A DNA stretch of 44,519 bases from a bacterium (GTDB lineage Bacteria; Bdellovibrionota_C; UBA2361; RFPC01), in the NCBI GenBank assembly GCA_022763385.1, contig JALEGQ010000093.1, forward strand, positions 1 through 44,519, read 5' to 3'. The notes under the pieces were generated by a model, which had not been told where the DNA came from, ran no database searches, and saw only the letters and a program-made list of their open reading frames with translations. The position numbers and the translations under genes are program-made. This document shows positions 7,727-16,124 of the stretch, piece by piece (within the stretch, counting starts at the first letter, position 1; the number at the start of each line of letters is the position of its first letter).

Positions 7727-9105
7727 GTCTCACTGTTCTCCTCATCACAATCTTTCGAGTTGATGTGGAATAATAGGGCATCTCGGAGTGATTCGGAGGT
7801 CACTGCCCCAACGATGCTGAGGGGGCCGTCCTCTTCGGTGGAGTCGCTCTTTTCGTATACGAACAGGGGAAGGGCGGTTCGTGGGTCAAGGCAGAACTCG
7901 AGGGCGTTTTCCTCGCTACAGAGCAGGAAGCGACTCTCCATGAGAGCGGTGACGAGTTCTGAAGAAATTTCATCCCGCAAGATTGCACCGCTTCGCATGA
8001 GCGTGATGCGATCGACGTATCCGAGGAGTGTCGAGTTGTTCAGCACTGGAAAAAAATCTTGGCAGCTCTGAATAGCCCTCACTTGAGCCTTCTCAATAGA
8101 ATCTCCACGACTTAGCGTCACCATATTTTCAAAGGGGATCACGGCCTCTCTGAGGGGGACCTCCTGAGCACAGCTCCCGACGAACGCCACCCGCCGCCAC
8201 CAGAGAGAGCGACACACGGTGAGGAGGAGATATCCTCCTATCGCAACCGGATGGAACACTTCGCCTCCAAGCGAAAGTTCTCCCGCTCCGGTGAGGAGGG
8301 AAAAGAGCAGTGTGGTCAGAAAAATCGGTACGGTTCCCTGTACCACATGATCGCGAAAGCTTGCTCCGAGATCATGTGGAGGGCAGAAGGGCGCAACGAA
8401 GAGCACGGCTGAGTACCAGAGCAGGGCATTGAAAAGAGAACGCAGAGAGTCGAGAGTGCTGAGGTCGTTCGGTGAAATGTATGCCTGGGCGAGAGGGGGG
8501 AAGACAGAGGCAAGGAGATATACCACGAACAGGGTGGCAAGGCTTGCTCCGACGGTTCGGAGAGGAGCTCGGTTTAGGCTTCGCCTCTCTCGGTGGGCCT
8601 GCATGCGTGAACTGATCTCGGTCACGAGCGCTTCTGTCGCCTCCTCCTCCTGCGAACGGTGTTTCGCAGCATCAGACTTCACGGTGTCAAACTTCACGGT
8701 GTTAAACTTTACCGTGTCGAGATCGTCATCTTCGCCGAAGGAGCGAAACACCAAGCTCGGGTCGACCACCCCCGTCAACGAAAGGACGAGTGAGGGGGGG
8801 CGAGAGCGAAACAGCGCTCCAGCGATCATATGGCCCGCAATCTGTGCGAGAAGAACCAAGAGGAGGCATCCGACCAGAGCGGCCGCCAGCCAGATGTCGG
8901 GCAGCAGGAGGGTCGCTGCGACAGCATAGCCCCCTATCCAGAGGAGGAGAGCCGGGCTGAAGGTGATGTATACTCCATTCAGCGAGAGAAAGTTCATGGT
9001 TCCCTGGTGCAGCGAGATTCCGAGGAAGCCCCCGGTGCGCCGTTTGCGACGAACTGTGTCGAGAAGGGCCGTAGGGTCTGATGGATTGTTCTCTCGCAAG
9101 GTCAT
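7723..9105 (-). CDS. Degenerate site-2-protease-like membrane protein with possible C-terminal CBS-type region
   Basis: 460 residues. The N-terminal half has the layout of M50 metalloproteases related to SpoIVFB: a start like LSLNGVYITFSPALLL, a hydrophobic block, then LLAQIAGHMIAGALF where HExGH is expected. The first His and the Glu are replaced (Q88, I89) and only the last His (H92) remains. A Leu-rich block follows with TGVVDPS at the usual LGGV position and APFCPPHDLGAS at the usual NLLPAFPLDGGR position. The C-terminal 180 residues (FENMVTLSRGDSIEKAQ onwards) resemble the CBS pair found on such proteases. It is probably proteolytically inactive. A linker at about residues 130-144 carries three pentapeptide repeats (TVKF/TVKS). 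It is first gene of the leftward operon with the LpxL-type acyltransferase and two lipoproteins. Confidence 0.65.
   Translation of the reverse strand: MTLRENNPSDPTALLDTVRRKRRTGGFLGISLHQGTMNFLSLNGVYITFSPALLLWIGGYAVAATLLLPDIWLAAALVGCLLLVLLAQIAGHMIAGALFRSRPPSLVLSLTGVVDPSLVFRSFGEDDDLDTVKFNTVKFDTVKSDAAKHRSQEEEATEALVTEISSRMQAHRERRSLNRAPLRTVGASLATLFVVYLLASVFPPLAQAYISPNDLSTLDSLRSLFNALLWYSAVLFVAPFCPPHDLGASFRDHVVQGTVPIFLTTLLFSLLTGAGELSLGGEVFHPVAIGGYLLLTVCRSLWWRRVAFVGSCAQEVPLREAVIPFENMVTLSRGDSIEKAQVRAIQSCQDFFPVLNNSTLLGYVDRITLMRSGAILRDEISSELVTALMESRFLLCSEENALEFCLDPRTALPLFVYEKSDSTEEDGPLSIVGAVTSESLRDALLFHINSKDCDEENSET
8673..8717. repeat. 15-bp tandem repeat, three copies, inside a gene
   Basis: Units CAGACTTCACGGTGT, CAAACTTCACGGTGT and TAAACTTTACCGTGT follow each other without gap. 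On the minus strand they encode three (D/N)TVK(F/S) pentapeptides in the linker of the protease-like protein. The period is a multiple of three, so the frame is kept. Confidence 0.85.
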
Positions 9106-9249
9106 ACGGTAATTTCTCCCTACTCCTATGGTATATGGATTCTGCTGCTATACAAGGGGTGCCCTGGTCTTGTAGTCTACTCCCCCAGGAGGCTACCGAA
9201 AGCGGACGGATTTCACCGTCTCACCGTGGGTGAGCCGGTGTGCAACGAG

Positions 9250-10470
9250 ATGGATCCACTGTTTTTTCTCATATTTTCAGTTTCTGGGACGATAGTCGTT
9301 TCGGCCCTCTGCTCCCTGATGGAAGCCTCTCTCTATGCGGTGCCCCTTTCGTATGTCCGCTCCCTTGAGGAGAAGGGGCTGCGGTCAGGAAAGATCTTGT
9401 CCAAGTTCAAGGCTGATATCGGACAGCCCATCGCGGCGATCTTGATCTTAAACACCCTGTCGAACACGGGTGGAGCTTCGCTTGCCGGTTGGGCTGGCGG
9501 AAAAGTACTCTCGGAGAGTGGTGCGGTTCTTTTCTCGATCGCTTTTGTCGTGGCGATTCTCTATCTCAGTGAGATTATTCCGAAGACGATCGGGGTGACC
9601 TACGCGAATCAGGTAAGTCGCGCCCTCGCGTTTCCACTTCAGATTCTCGTTCGAATTTTGGCGCCGTTTATCTTTCTCTCGCAGTTTATCAACCGTCGGT
9701 TAAAGACCGGTTCGGCCTCTCTCTCGGTTTCTGAAGAGGAGGTAAAGACGCTTGCAGCACTTGGTGCGGAGGAGGGCTCCCTGCAGCGCTTTGAAGGATC
9801 GGTGATCTCCAATGTCCTCGGTCTCGACGATCTGATGGTGAGAGATGTGCTGACACCGCGCGTGGTTGTTTTTCGATTGGATGAAGAGGTTCAACTCTGT
9901 GATATTCGCGACGAGATGGTCGACTGGAACTTTTCTCGAGTGCCACTCTTTCAGGGGGAGAGGCCAGATGACCTGACCGCTTATGTGACTCAACGAGACA
10001 TCTACCGGGAGATACTGAGGGGGAATGACGAGATCTCATTGAAGAGCATCAGTCGAAAACTCGAGACGGTTCCGGAGCTGCTACGGGTTGACCATCTACT
10101 CCTTCGGATGTTCGAGAAGAAGGAGCACATCTGCGCGGTGGTTGATGAACACGGGGGACTTGCGGGGATCGTTACTTTAGAGGACGTGATCGAGGAGATC
10201 GTGGGTCGTGAAATCGTCGATGAATATGATACGGTAAGCGATCTTCGGACCTTTGCTCGAGTCTTGAGTTTTATGAAGTCACGCTCCCGTCGTAGGGGAT
10301 TTTCGAATGGAAGTGCAGAGAGCTCCTCGAAGAGGGCGGCTTCCGGGAATACGAACCCTGAGGAGACCGCAGGAGGGGAGGCAGCGAAGGGAGGCGCCGT
10401 GAAAGGAGAAGGGGCACAGAAGGTTCACCGGGAACATTCTGCTCTTTCTGGCGAGTCGAAGGGAGATTAG
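9250..10470 (+). CDS. CNNM/CorC-type transmembrane protein with CBS pair
   Basis: 406 residues. The N-terminal DUF21/CNNM domain has the pattern SALCSLMEASLYAVPLSYVR and several membrane segments, including LYLSEIIPKTIG, which is highly characteristic. It is followed by VRDVLTPRVVVFRLDEEV and two CBS motifs, the second with CAVVDEHGGLAGIVTLEDV and EEIVGREIVDEYD. The family is linked to magnesium or cobalt transport. The last 65 residues (from about SRRRGFSNGS) are Gly/Ala/Glu-rich and low in complexity, standing where many relatives have a CorC/HlyC domain, which is absent. The ATG at 9250 fits the family start; a GTG 24 bases upstream keeps the same frame. Neither has a clear RBS. Confidence 0.85.
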   Translation: MDPLFFLIFSVSGTIVVSALCSLMEASLYAVPLSYVRSLEEKGLRSGKILSKFKADIGQPIAAILILNTLSNTGGASLAGWAGGKVLSESGAVLFSIAFVVAILYLSEIIPKTIGVTYANQVSRALAFPLQILVRILAPFIFLSQFINRRLKTGSASLSVSEEEVKTLAALGAEEGSLQRFEGSVISNVLGLDDLMVRDVLTPRVVVFRLDEEVQLCDIRDEMVDWNFSRVPLFQGERPDDLTAYVTQRDIYREILRGNDEISLKSISRKLETVPELLRVDHLLLRMFEKKEHICAVVDEHGGLAGIVTLEDVIEEIVGREIVDEYDTVSDLRTFARVLSFMKSRSRRRGFSNGSAESSSKRAASGNTNPEETAGGEAAKGGAVKGEGAQKVHREHSALSGESKGD

Positions 10471-10578
10471 GGCGAATCCTATACAGAGGGCTCCCAGAAG
10501 TAGAGCGGTCGTTCGGGGATGCCGGCAGCAGGGTGGTCGGAAAAACCTCACCTCATCACTTTTTCACGCGAGAGTTTT

Positions 10579-11631
10579 ATGTCTCAGAGTTTTTCAATCC
10601 CAGACTTTCCAGTCCTGACCGATGAACGGCTCTGGCTGGTCACCGGAGGGGGTGGTTTTATCGGTTCCCACCTCGTTGAGCATCTGCTCCGGAATGGGCA
10701 GCGGGTTCGCGTGGTGGATAACTTTTCCACGGGAAAGGAAGAGAATCTCAGCGGGCTCGTGGATAAGATGTCAGGGGCAAGATCGGTGCGGGATCTCCAG
10801 GGCCGGCTCGAGGTTCTCAAGGGGGATATCCGGGAGTTCGCTCTCTGTTGCAAAGCGGTTGAGGGAGTCGACTACATCCTTCATCAGGCGGCGCTCGGCT
10901 CTGTTCCGCGCTCGTTTGCAACTCCTGTTGAGACCCACGAAGTGAATGTATCCGGCTTTGTGCACCTCCTCGAGGCCGCGAGGAGAGAGTATGAACGTTC
11001 TCCGCAACTCCGTTCTCTCGTCTACGCTTCATCGAGCTCGGTATACGGCGATCATCCTGCCCTCCCGAAGCAGGAGATGAACATCGGAAGAATGCTCTCC
11101 CCCTATGCGGCTTCGAAGCGGGCAGACGAACTGTATGCCCAGTCCTTTGAATCCGTCTCTCCGTTCCCCATTGTGGGGCTGAGGTATTTCAATGTTTTTG
11201 GCCCCCGCCAAAACCCAACCGGAGCCTATGCCGCGGTGATCCCGAGGTGGGTTGCGGCGCTGCGCGCTGGGGAGAAATGTGCGATTTATGGTGATGGAGA
11301 GACCTCTCGAGACTTTTGTTACGTAGAGAATGTGGTCCTCGCGAATCTGCTCGCCGCTTTAGCAGGGCAGGATACTCTCGCGGCCTTCGGATCGGAGAGA
11401 GTCTTTAATATCGCTGGAGGGGAACAGACCTCACTGCTGGAACTCTACGGACTCCTCTTTTCTGAACTTGGAATTTCTGGCTCCCGTGAGGAGAGGTGTG
11501 AATTCCGTGATTTTCGAGAAGGCGATGTGCGGCACTCGTTGGCAGATATCTCTCAAGCAAAAGAGGTGCTCGGGTACGCCCCACGGGTCTCCGTGCGCGA
11601 GGGGATTACGAAGGTCGTTCACGCCCAATAA
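10579..11631 (+). CDS. NAD-dependent UDP-sugar 4-epimerase
   Basis: 350 residues, short-chain dehydrogenase/reductase, extended class. Rossmann motif VTGGGGFIGSHLVEHLL near residue 22, then VRVVDNFSTGKEENL. Active-site Ser/Tyr/Lys: YASSSSVYG and SPYAASKRADE give the YxxxK pair. Later GLRYFNVFGPRQNPTGAYAAV and the GDGETSRDFCYVENVV segment are typical for UDP-N-acetylglucosamine or UDP-N-acetylglucosaminuronate 4-epimerases such as WbpP, so this is favoured over plain GalE, but the substrate is uncertain. ATG 10579 is chosen because the fold begins directly after it. It would provide a sugar for surface polysaccharide. No glycosyltransferases are near. Confidence 0.85.
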   Translation: MSQSFSIPDFPVLTDERLWLVTGGGGFIGSHLVEHLLRNGQRVRVVDNFSTGKEENLSGLVDKMSGARSVRDLQGRLEVLKGDIREFALCCKAVEGVDYILHQAALGSVPRSFATPVETHEVNVSGFVHLLEAARREYERSPQLRSLVYASSSSVYGDHPALPKQEMNIGRMLSPYAASKRADELYAQSFESVSPFPIVGLRYFNVFGPRQNPTGAYAAVIPRWVAALRAGEKCAIYGDGETSRDFCYVENVVLANLLAALAGQDTLAAFGSERVFNIAGGEQTSLLELYGLLFSELGISGSREERCEFRDFREGDVRHSLADISQAKEVLGYAPRVSVREGITKVVHAQ

Positions 11632-11946
11632 CCCGCTGGGGCCAAGAACCGTTTGATCTCAGTGCAGCAATTCGGTATCCTCTTCCAAGCCTTTAATGCG
11701 TTCCAGAGAGTTCGCCAAGGATACCGTGATGAGACGATTTTCCCCGTTATTAATACGTCGGGTTGGCCCGGCTGCGAATGTGTCAGCTGCCAACTGGGCA
11801 TTTACCTACTGGGCATTTACCTACTGGCCAGTTGGTAAATGGCTATCAGGTCGAGCAGATAGCTGCGTTTCTCGTAGCATGAATGACCTTGTTTCTTTTC
11901 TTTTTCTCTCTGTATTTCCTGTTTTTATTGTCAGATGGAGTAGTGT
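11632..11946. other. 315-base intergenic region before the pyr operon
   Basis: No convincing gene on either strand. It contains the tandem repeat and palindrome described separately, a polypyrimidine stretch at about 11888-11932, and GGAG eight bases ahead of the pyrR start. I found no clear -35/-10 pair and no sequence clearly matching the Bacillus PyrR RNA-binding site. Confidence 0.5.
11793..11841. promoter_or_regulatory. Tandem repeat merging into a near-perfect palindrome upstream of pyrR
   Basis: ACTGGGCATTTACCT occurs twice in tandem (11793-11807, 11808-11822). The second copy runs into the palindrome CATTTACC-T-ACTGGCCAGT-T-GGTAAATG (11814-11841). It is symmetrical at 26 of 28 positions and its core ACTGGCCAGT is a perfect 10-bp palindrome. 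It lies about 105 bases before the pyrR ATG. It could be a DNA operator or an RNA hairpin. Confidence 0.6.
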
Positions 11947-12519
11947 ATGAGCAGTTCCCCTGAGCTGAAAACGGTGATCGATGCGACGCAGATGAAGCGA
12001 GCGATCACGCGGATTAGTTATGAAATTCTTGAGCGGGATGCGAATTCGAAGGGGATCGCCGTTGTTGGTATCCGGACCGGTGGAGAGTTTATCGGAAAGC
12101 GTATCCAGGCCGCCCTTCAGGAGTTGAGCCAGGAAGAGATCCCATTTGGAGTGATTGATATCACCCTGTACCGAGATGACCTGTCCCATTCTGCAGAGCA
12201 ACCGACCTTGAAGGGAACGGAACTTCCGTTTTCGGTGTCCGGCAAGAGGATTGTGCTCGTTGATGATGTCCTCTTCACCGGGCGAACCGTAAGGGCTGCC
12301 CTCGATGCCATTATCGATTTTGGTAGGCCCTCTCGAGTGGAGCTCGCGGTGCTCACCGATCGAGGGCATCGAGAGCTTCCTATTCGGCCAGATTATGTGG
12401 GGAAAAATATTCCGACACATCCCGATCAGTTTGTTGAGGTGACCCTTTCCGAACTCGGAGGGGCAGATGGGGTTCATGTCGGGGAGAACTTTGCTTCCGG
12501 AGATGAGGATTCGGAATGA
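11947..12519 (+). CDS. pyrR: PyrR, pyrimidine operon regulator / uracil phosphoribosyltransferase
   Basis: 190 residues of the type I phosphoribosyltransferase fold. Visible are the GIRTGGEFIGKRI segment, GVIDITLYRDDLS which is a PyrR hallmark, the PRPP-binding loop VLVDDVLFTGRTVRAALDA, and DRGHRELPIRPDYVGKNIPT, also PyrR-specific. In bacilli PyrR binds pyr mRNA leaders when UMP is high and has weak uracil phosphoribosyltransferase activity. Its place as first gene of the pyr cluster supports a regulatory role here. The mechanism in this organism is open. A proper RBS (GGAG) precedes the ATG. The stop overlaps the pyrB start (ATGA). Confidence 0.95.
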   Translation: MSSSPELKTVIDATQMKRAITRISYEILERDANSKGIAVVGIRTGGEFIGKRIQAALQELSQEEIPFGVIDITLYRDDLSHSAEQPTLKGTELPFSVSGKRIVLVDDVLFTGRTVRAALDAIIDFGRPSRVELAVLTDRGHRELPIRPDYVGKNIPTHPDQFVEVTLSELGGADGVHVGENFASGDEDSE

Positions 12520-13547
12520 ACGAGAGGTCGAGCTCGCTACGACATCTGATCGGAATCAAGTCGCTCACGCGCGAGGAGCTACTCTCCTTTGTGAACGAGG
12601 CAGAGACCTTTGTGGAGGTTTCTGAGCGCTCCATAAAGAAGGTGCCGGCTCTTCGCGGAAAGACGATTCTCAACGTGTTTCTTGAGCCGAGCACCCGCAC
12701 CAGGGTGAGTTTTGAGATCGCCGGAAAGCGACTCTCCGCCGATACGATTAACATCAGTGGCTCTGGTTCTTCGCTGTCGAAGGGAGAGACTTTGCTTGAT
12801 ACGGCACGAACGCTACAGGCGATGCGTCCCGACATTCTTGTTATCCGGCACGGTTCAAGCGCCGCACCGCAGTTTCTTGCAGAGCGGCTTCGGCAGACCT
12901 CGATCGTGAACGCGGGAGACGGGATGAACGAGCATCCAACGCAGTGCCTACTTGACCTGCTTGCGCTTCAGTGTGAGAGCGGAGCACCGCTCGAAAAGCT
13001 TTCTGGGATGACCGTGGCGATTGTCGGTGATATTCGGCATTCGCGGGTTGCGCGGAGCCACATATGGGCGCATCGACTCCTTGGGAATACCGTTCGCCTC
13101 ATTGGGCCTCCCGGGCTTGTCCCGAGAGAGCTCGCAGATGAACAGTGCTTCGGCAAACACGTTGAGATCCACCACCACCTGGAATCAGGCCTGAAGGGCG
13201 CGGACTTCGTCATCGTTCTCCGGGTACAGAAGGAGCGACAGAAAGAATCCTTTATCAGCTCGTTCGATGAGTACAGCCGTTTTTATGGAATTTCCTCCGA
13301 GAAGCTTCAGCAGTGGTGTCCGGATGCGTTTCTCCTTCATCCGGGTCCTGCAAACCGCGGGATAGAGATCACGGGAGAGCTGCTCTACGCCACCCGTTCT
13401 CTGGTAGAGAAGCAGGTTCGGTATGGGGTAGCAGTTCGGATGGCCGTGCTTTTTCGTTTTGGGAGTGTCCGCCATCACTTCGAGGATGATGAGAGCGAGG
13501 AGGCGAGTTCGGCAGACGGGATAATTGGTGGAGAGATTGAAGCATGA
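12516..13547 (+). CDS. pyrB: Aspartate carbamoyltransferase catalytic chain PyrB
   Basis: Joins carbamoyl phosphate and aspartate to N-carbamoyl aspartate, the second step of UMP synthesis. The carbamoyl phosphate loop EPSTRTRVSFEIAG is at about residues 54-67. Then come RHGSSAAPQFLAE, the HPTQCLLDLLAL segment, VGDIRHSRVARS and the HPGPANRGIEI segment near the end, all in family order. At 343 residues it is slightly long, with an acidic C-terminal tail of about 25 residues. No pyrI regulatory chain gene is near, and the overlap with pyrC fits class A or B ATCases that associate with dihydroorotase. It overlaps pyrR by ATGA. Confidence 0.96.
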   Translation: MNERSSSLRHLIGIKSLTREELLSFVNEAETFVEVSERSIKKVPALRGKTILNVFLEPSTRTRVSFEIAGKRLSADTINISGSGSSLSKGETLLDTARTLQAMRPDILVIRHGSSAAPQFLAERLRQTSIVNAGDGMNEHPTQCLLDLLALQCESGAPLEKLSGMTVAIVGDIRHSRVARSHIWAHRLLGNTVRLIGPPGLVPRELADEQCFGKHVEIHHHLESGLKGADFVIVLRVQKERQKESFISSFDEYSRFYGISSEKLQQWCPDAFLLHPGPANRGIEITGELLYATRSLVEKQVRYGVAVRMAVLFRFGSVRHHFEDDESEEASSADGIIGGEIEA

Positions 13548-14863
13548 GTGGGAAGTATCTTCTGAGTGCTGGTGAGATTGTCGGTGGAGGAAGTGCTTCC
13601 TCCCAGGAAGGCAGTATTCTGATCTCTGATGGCAAGATAGAGGCGGTAGAGTACGGCTCGACCCCTGAGGTCAGTGATGACTACGAGGAGATCGATTGTC
13701 GGGGAAAGTGGCTCATCCCAGGTCTGATTGACGTGCATGTTCATCTGCGGGAGCCGGGCTACGAGTGGAAAGAAACGGTAAAGAGCGGTGCCGAGGCAGC
13801 GGTCGCCGGGGGATACACCGCTGTCTGTTGTATGCCCAATACCGAACCGACGCTGGATCATGCGGAGGTCGTTCGATTTGTCCGGGAGCAGGGCCAGCAG
13901 GCTGGCCTCGCAAAGGTACTGCCGATCGGTGCCGTAACTCAGTCGAGAAAGGGAGAGGTTCTCGCCCCTCTCTATGAACTTCGTGAAGCGGGGTGTGTCG
14001 CATTCTCGGATGATGGGGATCCCGTGTGGGATGCTGGAGTGATGCGTCGTTCGCTTGAGGTGGCGAAGGATCTCGGAGTTCCGATCTGTTGCCATGAAGA
14101 GGACAAGTCTCTCTCCTGCAATGGGGCGATGGATGAGTGTGCTCACAGCTATGCCCTCGGTATTCGTGGGTGGCCGGCCGTCGCTGAGGAGGTCATGATC
14201 GCTCGTGATATCGAGCTTGCCCGTACCACCGGAGGTGCCGTACACCTCTGTCACGTTTCGACTGCTCGAGGGGCTCTCCTCGTGGAGCGGGCGAAGAATG
14301 ACGGCATTGCGGTCACTGCTGAAGTGACTCCACACCACCTGATGTTGAGTCACCGGGATGTCGATGGAGTCGATACTGCCTACAAAATGAGCCCTCCGCT
14401 GCGCTCTGAAGAGGACGTAGAGGGTCTTCGAGTTGCAGTTGCTAATGGAGTGATCGACTGTATCGCCAGTGATCACGCTCCCCACGAGCCCGACTCGAAG
14501 GAGGTTGAGTTCGAAGCGGCAACCATGGGAATTCTCGGTTTGCAGACAAACTTGCCAATAGTACTCCAACTCGTAGCGGACGGGGTGCTTTCGAAGGAGC
14601 GAGCCATCGCGGCACTCTCTTCTCGACCTGCTAAGATCTTTGGGCTGGATGGGGGAGTGCTTCAGCGAGGAAAGATCGCGGATCTGGTGGTTGTGGATCC
14701 CGGTAGTCGGTGGAGTTTCGACGTCTCTTCGAACCGTTCGTTGAGCAGAAACTCCCCCTTTCTCGGTACCGAGTTCCCGGGCACGGCGCTCTATACGTTT
14801 GTAGATGGGAGGAAGTTTCTTGCGGATGGATATTCTTCCTCTGCGAGAAAAGGGGATTCTTGA
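13544..14863 (+). CDS. pyrC: Dihydroorotase PyrC (class I type)
   Basis: Cyclises N-carbamoyl aspartate to dihydroorotate. It has the amidohydrolase layout of the Bacillus/Aquifex-type enzyme: a short N-terminal beta region, the metal motif DVHVHLREPG (HxH), VAFSDDGDPV carrying the Asp ligand, CCHEED and LCHVSTARG with the further His ligands, and CIASDHAPHEPDSK with the catalytic Asp. All ligands I can place are present, so it should be active and not one of the inactive pyrB-associated homologues. 439 residues is the normal length. Its start overlaps pyrB by ATGA. Confidence 0.95.
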   Translation: MSGKYLLSAGEIVGGGSASSQEGSILISDGKIEAVEYGSTPEVSDDYEEIDCRGKWLIPGLIDVHVHLREPGYEWKETVKSGAEAAVAGGYTAVCCMPNTEPTLDHAEVVRFVREQGQQAGLAKVLPIGAVTQSRKGEVLAPLYELREAGCVAFSDDGDPVWDAGVMRRSLEVAKDLGVPICCHEEDKSLSCNGAMDECAHSYALGIRGWPAVAEEVMIARDIELARTTGGAVHLCHVSTARGALLVERAKNDGIAVTAEVTPHHLMLSHRDVDGVDTAYKMSPPLRSEEDVEGLRVAVANGVIDCIASDHAPHEPDSKEVEFEAATMGILGLQTNLPIVLQLVADGVLSKERAIAALSSRPAKIFGLDGGVLQRGKIADLVVVDPGSRWSFDVSSNRSLSRNSPFLGTEFPGTALYTFVDGRKFLADGYSSSARKGDS

Positions 14864-14892
14864 GCACCGATGGAAGAAGGAAGAGGGCGATT

Positions 14893-16077
14893 ATGACAGA
14901 GAAGAAGCAAGCAAGGGGCATCCTTCGCAAAAGAGATGGAGTGCCGGGAAAGCTGGTGCTCGCTGATGGAACGGTCTTTCGTGGAGAGGCCTTCGGAGCG
15001 TTAACCGAGGAGAGCGCTCCGCGAGTTTCTGAGATCGTTTTTAATACGAGTATGAGTGGGTATCAAGAGATCTTGACCGATCCGAGCTACATGGGACAGG
15101 GGATGTGTTTTACCGCCCCTCAGATTGGGAATGTGGGGTGTAACTCCCTCGATGTAGAGGGAGAGCAGGTGTATGTTTCGGCGGTGTTTACGAGAGATCT
15201 TTCACCGCTCGTCTCAAATTTTCGCGCGGAAGAGTCCCTTGATGCGTACCTCAAGAGACACGATGTGCCAGCACTTACCGGTGTTCAAACCCGTGCCCTG
15301 ACTCTCCATCTGAGAGATCACGGAGCTCAGATGGGAGCGATCGGCTCAGAGCGATATCTCGACAGTGAATTGCAGGAGCTCGCCCGCTCGCAGGGGTCGA
15401 TGCTAGGAAAAGACTATGTTCAGGAGGTCACCTCGAAAGAGCCGTACGAATGGTATGAGCTTCCGTGGGACCCGGAGAGCAACACCTTCCCCCGTCTTTC
15501 GCCAGAGGAGGTATGGCAGCGACCGCACGTTGCCGTATTGGACTGTGGAGTGAAGCGCAACATCCTCCGCCTCCTCTTAGCAGAAGGGTTCCGAGTGAGT
15601 GTTTTGCCGGCGACAAGCACGGTTGAAGAGATACACGCTGTCAGGCCAGATGGGGTATTTCTCTCGAACGGGCCAGGAGATCCCGCTGCTCTTGGGGGGA
15701 TTATCGAAGTCGTCAAGGGGCTCGTTGGGACGGTTCCACTTTTCGGAATCTGTCTCGGGTGTCAACTCCTGGCGCACGCCGTGGGAGGGAAAACCTATAA
15801 GCTGAAGTTCGGTCATCGGGGTGCCAACCATCCGATTCTTGAAGTCCAGTCGAGTAAGATAGAGATTACCTCTCACAATCACGGCTTTGCGGTGGAACGG
15901 GAATCTCTGCCGAGTGAGGTGTTCGTCTCTCACGTCAACTTGAACGACGATACCGTAGCTGGGATAGCTTTGCCCGAGAAGAGGGCTTTCGCGGTCCAGT
16001 ATCATCCGGAGTCTTCGCCGGGGCCTCATGACTCGCGGTACCTGTTTACCCGGTTTTTCTCGCAGGTCATTCAGTAG
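14893..16077 (+). CDS. carA: Carbamoyl phosphate synthetase small subunit CarA
   Basis: Glutamine amidotransferase subunit that passes ammonia to CarB. The N-terminal domain has LVLADGTVFRGEAFG and VFNTSMSGYQEILTDPSY. The class I glutaminase domain has FLSNGPGDP, the nucleophile in GICLGCQLL (Cys287), KTYKLKFGHRGANHP and the His/Glu pair in VQYHPESSPGPHD. The start at 14893 is chosen because a purine-rich RBS (AAGAAGGAAGAGG) lies just upstream and family homology begins about 20 residues later. The open frame continues upstream inside pyrC. 394 residues, typical. It lies 29 bases after pyrC. Confidence 0.95.
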   Translation: MTEKKQARGILRKRDGVPGKLVLADGTVFRGEAFGALTEESAPRVSEIVFNTSMSGYQEILTDPSYMGQGMCFTAPQIGNVGCNSLDVEGEQVYVSAVFTRDLSPLVSNFRAEESLDAYLKRHDVPALTGVQTRALTLHLRDHGAQMGAIGSERYLDSELQELARSQGSMLGKDYVQEVTSKEPYEWYELPWDPESNTFPRLSPEEVWQRPHVAVLDCGVKRNILRLLLAEGFRVSVLPATSTVEEIHAVRPDGVFLSNGPGDPAALGGIIEVVKGLVGTVPLFGICLGCQLLAHAVGGKTYKLKFGHRGANHPILEVQSSKIEITSHNHGFAVERESLPSEVFVSHVNLNDDTVAGIALPEKRAFAVQYHPESSPGPHDSRYLFTRFFSQVIQ

Positions 16078-16124
16078 GAAAGGGAACGTCCGAACACACG
16101 TAATTCATTGAAGAGAAGAAAAAG

